Shown piece after piece: positions 25,153 to 33,152 of a DNA stretch of 64,000 nucleotides. The stretch is from Burkholderia territorii (GTDB taxonomy: Bacteria; Pseudomonadota; Gammaproteobacteria; Burkholderiales; Burkholderiaceae), in assembly GCF_902833055.1 (NCBI RefSeq), contig NZ_CADFEJ010000004.1:248001-312000 (forward strand), given 5' to 3'. A program made the position numbers and the translations under genes. The notes beneath the pieces are model-generated. The model was not told the origin of the DNA. It ran no database searches and saw only the letters and a program-made list of their open reading frames with translations. Position 1 is the first letter of the stretch. Each line of letters starts with the position of its first letter.

Positions 25153-26166
25153 TTGGAATTGCATCGTGCCGTAGTTCATGTTTTGAATAAACAACGTCTC
25201 GAGGACGGCACAAGTCCACCCGCAACCATAACATTGCGCCCTGCTGTGCTACCTGCGGGCGATCAGTTGACGTCGTTGGTTTCGCGGTTGCGAACCCTAT
25301 ACAACAGCAAGACCGGTCGTGGCTATGGCACGTTCAACCCGGATCAAGTCGCGTATCCCCTTAGCGCGTTGATGGCTGACTATGCTAATCCCGGATGGGA
25401 TTTTCTGGGATTTACGCATGGCGCAATGCAGGTGCTTAAGCAGCGGATAGATCAGGCCGCTTTGGCAACCGGGGGGTACATTTTCTTTGCGCACTATGTT
25501 GAAGGCGAAGACGCATTTATGCTTATCGCCTCGCTAAAAAACAGGCCCGGCTTGGTTTTCAACGATCAACTGGAGCTGGCAAACCAGCAGCATATCGATC
25601 TTGATCATCTGCACGAAATGGCTCGCGTCAATTTGACGGGATGGAGTGCAGGGGTGGACCGATATCTCTCGTTCGCTAAGCGTCGATCATCTACAGATGA
25701 CTTTACGCGTTACTTTCGAGAGTTCATCGGTTGCAACGAGTTCACTCAATCAAAGGCGCTTACGCGGGGGCTGCTGGAGGCATTGCAACTGTATGTGTCG
25801 CAGGATGACGTTACACCTGAGGAGCGGCAGCGGCGGCGGCAAATCGTATACGACTACTGCGAGGAAAAACGCGTGGCTGGCGAGCGTATAAGTTTGCAAG
25901 CGCTTTCGGGCCGACTGAGCGACGATGCGCCACAAGCGTTTCTTGATTTTGTTAATCAGCAGGCTGATTTGGCAGTTGCTGACGATTTCGAGCCAGATCC
26001 TTCGGTGTATCGCACGCTCCGTCGCATCAGTGGTGGCGATAAGGGGATTCGAGTGTCTTTTGATGCTGATCTGATTGGTAAGCGAGTGTTTTTTGACAGT
26101 GAGCAGAAGGCGCTCATTATGCGCGACCTGCCGCCAGCACTGCTTCGCCAAGTGGAGGAGTTTTGA
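25153..26166 (+). CDS. YejK/NdpA-family nucleoid-associated protein (prophage cargo)
   Basis: 337 residues, the same length as E. coli YejK (335). Aligned motifs: an N-terminal ALHQ-like start (ELHRAVVHVLNKQ), RLRTLYNSKTGRGYGTF (YejK LHRVYSAKNKAYGLF), HLHEMARVNLTGW (ADIVARIDLTEW), RYLSFAKRR, EFIGCNEFTQSKALTRGLL (DFLGASEGLNAKAQNRGLL) and the end GIRVSFDADLIGKRVFFD. The family binds DNA and associates with the nucleoid. TTG start at 25153 follows AAGGAG by 7 bases. It is less GC-rich than neighbouring genes. The next gene, encoding a membrane protein, starts 2 bases after its stop, so they form one unit. Defence or superinfection control is my inference. Confidence 0.85.
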   Translation: MELHRAVVHVLNKQRLEDGTSPPATITLRPAVLPAGDQLTSLVSRLRTLYNSKTGRGYGTFNPDQVAYPLSALMADYANPGWDFLGFTHGAMQVLKQRIDQAALATGGYIFFAHYVEGEDAFMLIASLKNRPGLVFNDQLELANQQHIDLDHLHEMARVNLTGWSAGVDRYLSFAKRRSSTDDFTRYFREFIGCNEFTQSKALTRGLLEALQLYVSQDDVTPEERQRRRQIVYDYCEEKRVAGERISLQALSGRLSDDAPQAFLDFVNQQADLAVADDFEPDPSVYRTLRRISGGDKGIRVSFDADLIGKRVFFDSEQKALIMRDLPPALLRQVEEF

Positions 26167-26168
26167 GC

Positions 26169-27335
26169 ATGAGCGTCCTCGATGAACTGACGCTTTGTCG
26201 ACGTGCGTTGCTGGTAATGAGCAACGTCGAGTTCGACGGCGGTAGTGTTCGGGGCGCCATGGTGCCGACGCATGAAAACCGCAAGTTGTTCTCGGATATG
26301 CAAGATGCGTCGCTTGCGTATCCGAATCAGCAGTTTCTGAAGGCTACTGACGATGTGGCTCGCAACATTGAGTTGAGCGTTCCGCGTCGACGAGATTGTT
26401 TCTGTGGCGCATCTCTGGATGATCTATTGGATAGCCAGGTCTGGTCGTCCTACGAAGCCCCGGCCAATTTTTACCTCGCGGATGAGGATGTCCTTTGTTC
26501 GAGTCAGGACAGCCCATCAAATGATCGCATCAAAAGTTACTTTTCGACGCTGCGTGCGATTAGCCTATTGCAAATGACTGCTGATTACGAGGATAGGTCA
26601 ACTGGCGGCCTGCGTCTTGTTTTTCTGCAGCGCGAGAAGATCGAGGTTCCTGTGGCACTTAAGGCATCTGATATTCGGACTCTGTCGAAGGTGGACAATT
26701 GGCTCGCCATGATGTCTGAGGCGCTGCATAAAGAGCAGCGAAAGTCTATCTTTCGAACGATTCTTTCAGATGCACTTAAGGGTGCTGAGGCGGGCGATCG
26801 ACTGCATCGATTCATTGCCCAGTTCGATGAGTTATATCAGCGTTTTGTCGATAATTACGAACTCTATATTGCGGAGTTCTCGGTCGAGAAAATCGTTCAA
26901 GAGAACGTCGACAAGAAGTTTGATTACATCGTAAAAATTACTAAAACGTTTTCTGATATTCAGAATCAGATCTTGGCAATTCCGGTGGCCGTGGTGCTTG
27001 CCGGGAGTCAGATGGGGCGGTCGAACGGTGTCACGCTGAAGAATGTTGTGGTATTGGCGGGCATCTATGTTTTTGCTGTCCTTATGGCACTTCTTGTGCG
27101 GAACCAACTCGCGACGCTTGCTGCGCTGGGGGACGAAATTCGCGCGCAGAAAGCATTGCTCGAAAAAAAGGCCAAAGTGTGGCCCGTAGAGCTGACGGCA
27201 ATGTATGCCGATTTGGGAAGACGTGAAGTAAGGCAGCGTCGGCTCTTGTGGTTTGTTGACGGCCTAGTCGCCGTGTCGGTGGCGGGGTCCACAGTTTTGT
27301 TTTTGTACTTTTCAGGTCTATTGAAGCTTGGCTGA
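26169..27335 (+). CDS. Unknown protein with three C-terminal TM helices, partner of NdpA-like gene
   Basis: 388 residues. The first 260 or so are soluble and resemble nothing I recognise (VLDELTLCRRALLVMSNVEF; a CFCG motif near 77; a helical stretch SEALHKEQRKSIFRTILSDA). Then come TM1 (about 266-282, LAIPVAVVLAG), TM2 (about 290-310, VVVLAGIYVFAVLMALLV), a charged coiled-coil-like segment (LGDEIRAQKALLEKKAKVW) and TM3 (about 360-384, LLWFVDGLVAVSVAGSTVLF). ATG 26169 is chosen because GGAGG lies 10 bases upstream; a TTG two codons earlier is possible. It is AT-richer than the phage genes. The pairing of a DNA-binding protein with a membrane protein resembles the logic of Kiwa, without sequence similarity that I can see. 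Confidence 0.75.
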   Translation: MSVLDELTLCRRALLVMSNVEFDGGSVRGAMVPTHENRKLFSDMQDASLAYPNQQFLKATDDVARNIELSVPRRRDCFCGASLDDLLDSQVWSSYEAPANFYLADEDVLCSSQDSPSNDRIKSYFSTLRAISLLQMTADYEDRSTGGLRLVFLQREKIEVPVALKASDIRTLSKVDNWLAMMSEALHKEQRKSIFRTILSDALKGAEAGDRLHRFIAQFDELYQRFVDNYELYIAEFSVEKIVQENVDKKFDYIVKITKTFSDIQNQILAIPVAVVLAGSQMGRSNGVTLKNVVVLAGIYVFAVLMALLVRNQLATLAALGDEIRAQKALLEKKAKVWPVELTAMYADLGRREVRQRRLLWFVDGLVAVSVAGSTVLFLYFSGLLKLG

Positions 27336-27384
27336 GATCGGTGAGGCCGCATGCCGGATTGGGAAGCGGCACTCATAAGGCAGT

Positions 27385-27545
27385 TCAGTAGGCTTCGGCC
27401 AACTTCTGCCGTACATTCTGCGACATGATCTTCAGACAGTCTGCGACGGCGCCGTATGCGACAAATCGGCTCACCGTCACCCGTAGACGTTGGGATTGGA
27501 AATGTCTCGGCGCTGATCTGATTGCCGGTGGCCCTCTCCCACATG
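27385..27545 (-). pseudogene. Degenerate copy of the HTH regulator at 28908
   Basis: One minus-strand frame reads GNQISAETFPIPT, identical to part of the intact gene at 28908-29138; after a frameshift another frame continues SRFVAYGAVADCLKIMSQNV, matching GRFAAYDAVADYLDGMSAAA, and ends at 27385. The N-terminal third is missing. Confidence 0.8.
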
Positions 27546-27564
27546 GCGGGCAGCAGTGAGGGGG

Positions 27565-27656
27565 CATAAGGGCTGGCTAACCTGACGCGTTACACGAATC
27601 TAGATCCCGCCCAGGTCGCGGAAACGGGCCGGCTCAAGCTGTTGAAGTCTGCGTAA
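27565..27656 (+). pseudogene. Remnant of an integrase C-terminus
   Basis: HKGW, then after a one-base shift NLTRYTNLDPAQVAETGRLK and a stop, matching the intact integrase end HKDWRNLKRYTNLNPEQVAK. It includes the catalytic Tyr region only. It abuts the truncated regulator on the opposite strand; both lack their 5' parts at the junction, as a deletion would leave. Confidence 0.85.
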
Positions 27657-27737
27657 TTGTCCTCGATGCGCCATGTAGTCGAACAGGTTACTCTGTAGCC
27701 AGCAAGGCTAAACAAATAAAGTAAACGGGGCTGGATC

Positions 27738-28322
27738 ATGAGGATAAAGCTGAGGGCGATTCGCGGAAATTGGGATCTGGGGTTCGCGCTTGATAAGCAC
27801 ACAGTGTCGAGCACGTACATTGGCGATGACGAACACGGGCACGCGCGCTTCGACACCGTCCGAACCGAAGTTGGAGAATCTCTGTTTCAGTTGAAGTACC
27901 GTAATGGCTGCGAACACGCAGAACCTTTGGCGCAGGCAGTCGCTGATAACATATTCCCGCAGTTGCCGTTCATAGGATTGATTGTGCCGATGCCGGCGTC
28001 GACGTGGCGCCCCGCGCAGCCGGTGTTCCAGATTGCCGATGCGTTGGGGCGGTTGACCAACAAGCCGGTGTTCCATCAGTTGCTACTGAAGAGGGCGGGC
28101 GGCCCGAAGTTGAAGAATCTTCCGACAAGAGAAGCCAAGGATGAAGCACTCAGTGGAGCGTTTTCGATTCAGGATCAGATCGCAGGCGACGGGCGGCACA
28201 ACGTCTTGTTGCTAGATGATCTCCACGACAGTGGCGCAACGGCGCACGCGGCCTGCGAGGTACTTCGTTCGTATCCGAAGATTGCGGGAATCTACTTGGC
28301 AGCGATCACAAGCAAGGTGTAG
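27738..28322 (+). CDS. ComF-like phosphoribosyltransferase domain protein
   Basis: 194 residues. The PRPP-binding motif NVLLLDDLHDSGATAHAACE (about 155-174) is the type I PRTase signature. Upstream, FIGLIVPMPASTWRPAQPVF and NKPVFHQLLLKR resemble the ComF/amidophosphoribosyl-like pattern (VPVP..., then R-x-T partner loop). The N-terminal 60 residues are a beta-rich extension (IRGNWDLGFALDKHTVSS). The stop is 2 bases from the start of the SLOG-like gene, so they are co-translated. Probably makes or salvages a nucleotide or nucleotide-like ligand; substrate unknown. Confidence 0.75.
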   Translation: MRIKLRAIRGNWDLGFALDKHTVSSTYIGDDEHGHARFDTVRTEVGESLFQLKYRNGCEHAEPLAQAVADNIFPQLPFIGLIVPMPASTWRPAQPVFQIADALGRLTNKPVFHQLLLKRAGGPKLKNLPTREAKDEALSGAFSIQDQIAGDGRHNVLLLDDLHDSGATAHAACEVLRSYPKIAGIYLAAITSKV

Positions 28323-28324
28323 CG

Positions 28325-28885
28325 ATGAGTAAAGTTTTTATAGCAGGGTCGATCAGAATCAAGCATCTCGACGCGAAGGTCAAGGCGCGGATCGACAACA
28401 TCATCGCGAAAGAGTGTGACGTGCTTGTTGGGGACGCGAGTGGGGCGGACACCTCCATTCAGCAGTACCTGTGGGAGCACGCGGTCACGCATGCGGTTGT
28501 GTACTGCAGTGGCCCGTTGCCTCGCAACAATGTCGGAAGCTGGCCCGTTCGTAGCGTCGACTCATCATATGCACCTGGCTCTCGCGAGTTCTACACGGCC
28601 AAGGATGTGCAAATGGCGAAGGATGCGGACTTCGGTTTGATGATTTGGGATTCGCAGAGTACCGGGACTTTGAGCAACGTGATTGAGTTGCTGCTCCGGC
28701 GACGCAAGTCCGTGGTGTACGTGAACAAGCTCAAGGCGTTCAAGAACGTTCGCGATGCGAAGGAGTTGGAGGAGCTGGTCGCGTTGATGCCCGAATCGGC
28801 TGCAATAAAGGCGGATGCCAAGATCCGCCTGTTTGAGAAGATCGATCGCTTGAAGCAGCTACAAGGCGATCTGTTTCATGCGTGA
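28325..28885 (+). CDS. SLOG/DprA-like Rossmann nucleotide-binding protein
   Basis: 186 residues. The first half shows a Rossmann-like SLOG pattern: KVFIAGSIRI at the start, CDVLVGDASGADTSIQQYLW (glycine-rich GDASGAD ligand loop, about 38-48), DADFGLMIWDSQSTGTLSNV (second GT loop) and RRKSVVYVNK. The last 55 residues are helical. SLOG proteins bind or process nucleotide-derived ligands and are common in prokaryotic conflict systems. It follows the phosphoribosyltransferase by 2 bases, which suggests that one makes and the other senses or hydrolyses a ligand (inference). Confidence 0.75.
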   Translation: MSKVFIAGSIRIKHLDAKVKARIDNIIAKECDVLVGDASGADTSIQQYLWEHAVTHAVVYCSGPLPRNNVGSWPVRSVDSSYAPGSREFYTAKDVQMAKDADFGLMIWDSQSTGTLSNVIELLLRRRKSVVYVNKLKAFKNVRDAKELEELVALMPESAAIKADAKIRLFEKIDRLKQLQGDLFHA

Positions 28886-28907
28886 ATGAAGCGAGTGAGG
28901 GGCGCAC

Positions 28908-29138
28908 CTATGCGGCTTTTGCTCGCGCGGCTGCGGACATCCCGTCGAGGTAGTCTGCAACCGCGTCGTATGCGGCGAATCGACCGCCTCCTTCCTTGTA
29001 GGTCGGGATCGGGAACGTCTCGGCGCTGATCTGGTTGCGGATGGTTCCTTCCGACATCAGCAATAGCTGCGCGAGCTGCGCCAGCGTCATGCGTGGGCCA
29101 TACTTCTCAAGAATATAGGCGCGGGTCAGCAGGCTCAT
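28908..29138 (-). CDS. Small HTH DNA-binding protein (excisionase/PrtN-like)
   Basis: 76 residues. An HTH_17-like winged helix: MTLAQLAQLLLMSEGTIRNQ, then the wing ISAETFPIPTYKEGGGRFAA and AYDAVADYLDGM. This is the layout of excisionase, AlpA and pyocin-activator PrtN-like regulators. It is the last gene of the leftward early operon and the intact gene nearest to int on this strand, which favours a role in excision or gene activation. The start overlaps the upstream stop (ATGA). Confidence 0.75.
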   Translation of the reverse strand: MSLLTRAYILEKYGPRMTLAQLAQLLLMSEGTIRNQISAETFPIPTYKEGGGRFAAYDAVADYLDGMSAAARAKAA

Positions 29139-29512
29139 AGCGCCCCCCAGTTCAGGTTGTCAGGTGCCGGGTGAAGTCGCGCTTCGGCGCGCATGTTGAT
29201 CAGGTGGTTGATGGCTTCGGTCAACGCCTCGTCGGGTGTGTGCGACGGGATCGTCGGTGACAGCAGCTCGAAAAGCGCGCTGCCGACGTTCGCGAGACCT
29301 GCGATCGTCCGCTGATCATTCGGCTCGAAGGCTAGGTCAGCATCGTAGACGGCGTGAAAATGGTCGATCGCCCGTGTCGCGTGAAGGTATCGCTCTGCCT
29401 GCTCCATGAGGTCGGTGCAGTCGACGTGAGCGGCACGCAGGCGCTTTACGGACGCGACCACGATCTCTCGGGCTTTGGCGATGTGTGCGGCGTAGAGGGC
29501 TTGATCAGTCAT
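29135..29512 (-). CDS. Phage hypothetical protein, leftward early operon
   Basis: 125 residues, mostly helical (AREIVVASVKRLRAAHVDCTD, LMEQAERYLHATRAIDHFHA). No known motif. It overlaps the upstream gene by 8 bases and the downstream HTH gene by 4, so it is part of a tightly coupled operon. Function unknown. Confidence 0.75.
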   Translation of the reverse strand: MTDQALYAAHIAKAREIVVASVKRLRAAHVDCTDLMEQAERYLHATRAIDHFHAVYDADLAFEPNDQRTIAGLANVGSALFELLSPTIPSHTPDEALTEAINHLINMRAEARLHPAPDNLNWGAL

Positions 29513-29969
29513 GTTGAGCTGCCTGTGTGATGGAATTGGGAAGCGCGCGTGCCAGTTGCATGAGGCCGGTTTCGAGCGTGATGCTGGCGGTTGCCGCCCA
29601 GGTGCGTGCGTCCTGAGCGGCTTTATGGCGAGCGAACGATTCGATCTCGCCGGCCATCAGGTCCAGCACCTCGACGTCGGCCGCGTGTGAGATCTCGGTG
29701 ATCAACGAGCGGATCTCGATGCGAACGGCATCGAATCGCGCGAGCCTGCCTTGGTGGGTGTCCGCCAAGGCTTCGTTCGTCTGGATAGGTTTGCGCCGCG
29801 CGAGCGGCGCTTCGTCTTTCTGGATTGCATTTGCGGGCGTCAGCCCGTTGCACTGAGACTGCATTGAAGTGCCGTTGACGCTCGCCAGTGCGATAGCCGG
29901 GCGCTTTTTCGCGTGTTCCCGCTTTCGCGGCAGCGGACGTGGGGTAGAAAGGGCCGGGCGTGGGGTCAT
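29505..29969 (-). CDS. Phage hypothetical protein, leftward early operon
   Basis: 154 residues. The N-terminal 60 are basic and Pro/Arg/Lys-rich (MTPRPALSTPRPLPRKREHA), probably disordered and nucleic-acid-binding in character; the rest is helical (FDAVRIEIRSLITEISHAAD). ATG 29969 overlaps the ParB-like stop by ATGA. The frame is open further upstream inside the ParB-like gene, but that part is a shadow. Function unknown. Confidence 0.7.
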   Translation of the reverse strand: MTPRPALSTPRPLPRKREHAKKRPAIALASVNGTSMQSQCNGLTPANAIQKDEAPLARRKPIQTNEALADTHQGRLARFDAVRIEIRSLITEISHAADVEVLDLMAGEIESFARHKAAQDARTWAATASITLETGLMQLARALPNSITQAAQHD

Positions 29970-31402
29970 TGGGCTGTCTCCTGCGCCATTTCCGGCGTCC
30001 AGTCGGGATCGGGCATCGCATACAACTTGTCGAGCCATTTGCGTACGCTGTCGGCTTCCTTGGCCTTCGACATAGTGGTGCTTGTCTCGATGCGTTGGGT
30101 CACGTCGCGGACGGCCCCGCGAATTGCCTGAACGCGGGTCGGATAGGTCGCCATGCCCTCGTGATAAGAGCACGGCGAGGCGCCGCCGGCAGTACCAATC
30201 GTGTAATCGAACCCGTAGATCCAAACTCCTTCGGCAATCAGCGCGACCCGAATTTCTGCGGGGCTTCGACCGGTGCGTTGTTGCTTCGGCGCGGACAAGA
30301 TGTCCGTCGGTGTATAGACGCCGTGGTCGTTCGCGGTGGCGATAGCGTACGTAGTCTTGCGTGCGGGCGCAGGGTCGAGCAGATCCGCGAGTGGCGTCAG
30401 CGCGGTATGTACTGCGTCGATGGTGCCCGGAGAAAGCCTGCCGAAGACGGGGTCGTGCAGCACGGCCTGCAAGGCATGAAAAAGTTGCTTTGATTGCTTC
30501 TCGCTGATCTTGCCGGCGGCGCTTTGGCGCAAGGCTGCCTGCATGGGTGCTTGCGTTTCGATCGAAGCATCAGCGCCCGGCAACCCGGCAGGCGATGAGA
30601 CGTCGCCGGCATCGGTGGCGGTAGCGGCAGTCGCATGCGCGGGCGAAGGTTGCAGGGCCGGGCGCATATCGAGCGAAGGCCCTGCCGCGAGATACTTCTT
30701 CGTCACCTTCGACTTACCCGCTTCGGCCGCTTTGGACAACCCGGCGACGATGCGTTCGAGCGCCTTGTCGCCGCCGTGCTGGCGGATCTGTTCGATCGCG
30801 AGTGTGCCGGTACATTGGCCGTTCCGTACGAGCTGATGCAGTTCGGCCGGTGCCCGCTCAAGCAGCCCGACGTCGCGAATCGTTTGATCACTGATGTTCA
30901 AGCGCTTGCAGATGGCGGCAAGCGTCATGCCGTGGATGTCGCGCAGCTCTGCGACGGCAGCGGCGAGATCAAGCGGCGACGACGGTTTGCCGTTGTTGCT
31001 CAGATAGCCGTCGATCACCATTTCGGCACGGTTGACCGTCTTCGCGTCGCGAACGACGACCGGGATCTTGCCGATGTCCTTGCCTGCTTCGATTGCCTTG
31101 CCGGCCGCAAGGTAGCGGTGCTGCCCCTTGTACACGTACAGCAGATCCTTGCCGTCGACCTTTCGCGCGTAGCAATGGAGCGGTGAACCCTTGTCGTACC
31201 CGTTCTCCATCATCAACGCGGTGAGGTGCGTTACCCATTCGGTATCAACCGGTCGAATGTTGTCGGACGGATCGTAGTGAAGCTGTCCATAGGGGACCAT
31301 CCACAGGTCCGATGACGTTGCGCCGGCCGCTGCGGCCGCGGCCTTGATGTTGCCGGTCGGGATCGGTGCGGTGAGGTCGAGCTGTTGCGTCCGGTCGTCC
31401 AT
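29966..31402 (-). CDS. ParB/Spo0J-like nuclease/DNA-binding protein
   Basis: 478 residues. A ParB N-terminal domain (about 38-125) has YVYKGQHRYLAAGKAI, the GxxRxxA-type box, with the preceding IPVVVRD strand after it. An HTH region follows (GMTLAAICKRLNISDQTIRD, about 160-185). The middle is Ala/Thr-rich linker; the last 110 residues (RSPAEIRVALIAEGVWIYGF) are a separate unknown domain. It starts with a one-base TAATG overlap with the upstream gene. In phages such proteins act in partition, regulation or DNA modification control; its job here is not known. Confidence 0.8.
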   Translation of the reverse strand: MDDRTQQLDLTAPIPTGNIKAAAAAAGATSSDLWMVPYGQLHYDPSDNIRPVDTEWVTHLTALMMENGYDKGSPLHCYARKVDGKDLLYVYKGQHRYLAAGKAIEAGKDIGKIPVVVRDAKTVNRAEMVIDGYLSNNGKPSSPLDLAAAVAELRDIHGMTLAAICKRLNISDQTIRDVGLLERAPAELHQLVRNGQCTGTLAIEQIRQHGGDKALERIVAGLSKAAEAGKSKVTKKYLAAGPSLDMRPALQPSPAHATAATATDAGDVSSPAGLPGADASIETQAPMQAALRQSAAGKISEKQSKQLFHALQAVLHDPVFGRLSPGTIDAVHTALTPLADLLDPAPARKTTYAIATANDHGVYTPTDILSAPKQQRTGRSPAEIRVALIAEGVWIYGFDYTIGTAGGASPCSYHEGMATYPTRVQAIRGAVRDVTQRIETSTTMSKAKEADSVRKWLDKLYAMPDPDWTPEMAQETAQ

Positions 31403-31764
31403 TACGCGATCTCCCGCGCGGTATCGGTGCGCGCCTTGCCGGCTTTCTTCGCTTTAACGATCGCGATCGATGCTGCAGTGCCCGCTGCGCGCTTTGCATC
31501 ACGCAGGCGCTTGATCGCCGTGGCGCAGTCGGCTTCGCTCGGGATCGAGATCTGCTTATCGGCAATCTCATTGCCGTCGAGGATCAAATACAGCGTGTGG
31601 ACGCTGTCTGCCAAGGGGCGGCGACCGACGACGTACTTGCCGACGAGGATTGGCGTCGACGGTCGTCGTGCGTTCGGGTCATAGCGGACGATCGTGCGAA
31701 GGGACAGGGTGTCGCGACGCTCAACGTCGACAGCGGGAAGGGTGTGGGCTTTGATTCGCGGCAT
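31402..31764 (-). CDS. Phage hypothetical protein upstream of ParB-like gene
   Basis: 120 residues. Beta-rich N-terminal half (VERRDTLSLRTIVRYDPNAR, ILVGKYVVGRRPL) and a basic Ala/Lys/Arg C-terminal helix (KRLRDAKRAAGTAASIAIVK). ATG 31764 (MPRIKAHTLP) has GGAG 6 bases upstream and is preferred over 31776. Unknown role. Confidence 0.7.
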   Translation of the reverse strand: MPRIKAHTLPAVDVERRDTLSLRTIVRYDPNARRPSTPILVGKYVVGRRPLADSVHTLYLILDGNEIADKQISIPSEADCATAIKRLRDAKRAAGTAASIAIVKAKKAGKARTDTAREIA

Positions 31765-31814
31765 GGTGGTCTCCATGGCGCCGGGGACGCGCGCCCCGGC
31801 CGGGTCGAGGCGGC

Positions 31815-32033
31815 TTAGACGGTCACGTGGTAATCGGTCGTCGGCACGACGACCGGATCGTCTTGGAACACGTTCACTGCGACGAACAAGAGCGCTGCGA
31901 CGATCGTCCAGCGGAAGATCGGCGATTTCTCAAAGTTGCTTTGGCGGGCAGGTTCGGTTGGGGCAATGCGGGGCGTTTGCTCGTCGTGGAGCCAGTCCTT
32001 ACGGGCTTCCGCGTTCAGATCGGTCGATTTCAT
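31815..32033 (-). CDS. Small single-TM phage protein
   Basis: 72 residues: a charged N-terminus, one TM segment (RWTIVAALLFVAVNVFQ, about 42-58) and a short polar tail. A CGGAG ribosome site precedes the ATG. It is the first gene after the operator cluster at 32075-32150 and so likely the first of the repressor-controlled leftward operon. Function unknown. Confidence 0.65.
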   Translation of the reverse strand: MKSTDLNAEARKDWLHDEQTPRIAPTEPARQSNFEKSPIFRWTIVAALLFVAVNVFQDDPVVVPTTDYHVTV

Positions 32034-32074
32034 GGTGGGATCTCCGGTTGGGCGTCGGGCGACGCGACAATCGG

Positions 32075-32150
32075 AGTATCCCCGTTAGGATATTTATCTG
32101 TCAATCCCTATAGGGATATTTTGCGTGCGGAATACCCCGCAGGGGATTGC
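32075..32150. promoter_or_regulatory. Three tandem operator-like sites, AATATCC-N6-GGATATT type
   Basis: Sites with the same 7-6-7 layout lie at 32075-32094 (AGTATCC...GGATATT), 32101-32120 (TCAATCC...GGATATT) and 32131-32150 (AATACCC...GGATTGC). The perfect copy is at 33153. They stand before the leftward early operon and are probably bound by the XRE repressor encoded at 33087, giving graded control like lambda operators. Confidence 0.65.
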
Positions 32151-32162
32151 GGGGTGGTGCAG

Positions 32163-32633
32163 TTATTGGCGCGGAGAGGGTCTTCGTCCGCTAAATGGGG
32201 CGAGCAATTGGCTGGCGAGCACGGTGGCGCAGTCGAGCCACGCGATCTCGTTGACGTATGCGAAAGCGAGTAGCGCCATTGCTGCCAGTAAGGCGACTGC
32301 AGCGTATCCGCGTTGCCGGCTGCCGGGCTTCGATTTCGGCTTTGGTTTGGTGTGGTGGCGAATTCGGGCCGAGAGGTGTCCCAGTCCGTCGAGCATGTCG
32401 TCGGCTAGGTCGGCTTCGATGCCTTTTGCGGAGATGCTGACCGCTCCATCGGCCTGCATTGTCACGCAGGCGATTGCGACGATCGACTCTTCGGCGTGAC
32501 GGGCCAACTGGTCGCGAAGATGTTCGCGAATTGCCCGATGCCGGGGATTCAGGTCGTGATTCGAAAGATGGTAGACGTTATCGGCGGTGTTTTCTGGTCT
32601 CTCGGAATGCTGTTTCGCGGCGTGGTTTCTCAT
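32163..32633 (-). CDS. Phage protein with one TM helix
   Basis: 156 residues. Hydrophilic first 110 residues (helix ALRDQLARH-like region, then ITMQADGAVSISAKGI-type strand), a basic Lys/Pro/Arg segment (HTKPKPKSKPGSRQRG) and a TM segment (YAAVALLAAMALLAFAYVN). Its start overlaps the repressor 3' end by 56 bases, which is large, so a later start is possible although none is obvious. Unknown role; possibly linked to lysogeny. Confidence 0.6.
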   Translation of the reverse strand: MRNHAAKQHSERPENTADNVYHLSNHDLNPRHRAIREHLRDQLARHAEESIVAIACVTMQADGAVSISAKGIEADLADDMLDGLGHLSARIRHHTKPKPKSKPGSRQRGYAAVALLAAMALLAFAYVNEIAWLDCATVLASQLLAPFSGRRPSPRQ

Positions 32634-33087
32634 TGCTCACCGTTTCATTTGATAATGGACGTTGAGCGGCCACACCTGCGCGGCGCCGGGATTCGTTCGT
32701 TGAGGGGACTTCTTCTGAAATGCTGAGGGAGCCATCGTCTTCAACTTTGACGGCTTCGCTCTGACTCAGCACGAACTCGATGTAACTCTCGATCTTCGCC
32801 CTCTCTGAGGAGGGAAGTGCGGCTACGAGCGATCGATTGAATCGCAGTATTCCCTGCTCGGCCTCGTCGTGCACAAGGAGTGATCCGGGTGGCACGCCAA
32901 TCGCATCGGCGATCGCTTCAATCACAAAGAGTTGGGTGTCGACTTCGCCCTTGAGTACGCGAGCAATGCTGCTCTGCGCCACGCCGGCGGCTTTGGCCAG
33001 TTGCACTTGCGTGCGGATGTGTTCGTTCGCCTCCATGTGCCGGCGAATGTTCCGCGCCAAGATTTTCCGAAGCGGCATCTTATTCAT
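32578..33087 (-). CDS. XRE-family phage repressor without peptidase domain
   Basis: 169 residues. HTH_XRE at about 8-70: ILARNIRRHMEANEHIRTQV, then QLAKAAGVAQSSIARVLKGE. The C-terminal half is acidic and low in complexity with no S24 Ser-Lys peptidase motif, so SOS cleavage as in lambda CI is not expected; induction may need an antirepressor. It is divergent from the small regulator at 33204, with a perfect operator between them. Confidence 0.8.
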   Translation of the reverse strand: MNKMPLRKILARNIRRHMEANEHIRTQVQLAKAAGVAQSSIARVLKGEVDTQLFVIEAIADAIGVPPGSLLVHDEAEQGILRFNRSLVAALPSSERAKIESYIEFVLSQSEAVKVEDDGSLSISEEVPSTNESRRRAGVAAQRPLSNETVSNEKPRRETAFRETRKHRR

Positions 33088-33152
33088 GGCTGCATATTGC
33101 CGGGAAAGCTCAATCCCTTGCGAGATATTGGGTATGCGATTGGCGTTGAGTG

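Noticed and set aside
25153..28885. CRISPR array or toxin-antitoxin explanation for the cargo zone
   Set aside because: No spaced repeats, and the four proteins lack toxin or antitoxin families; motifs fit NdpA, PRTase and SLOG better.
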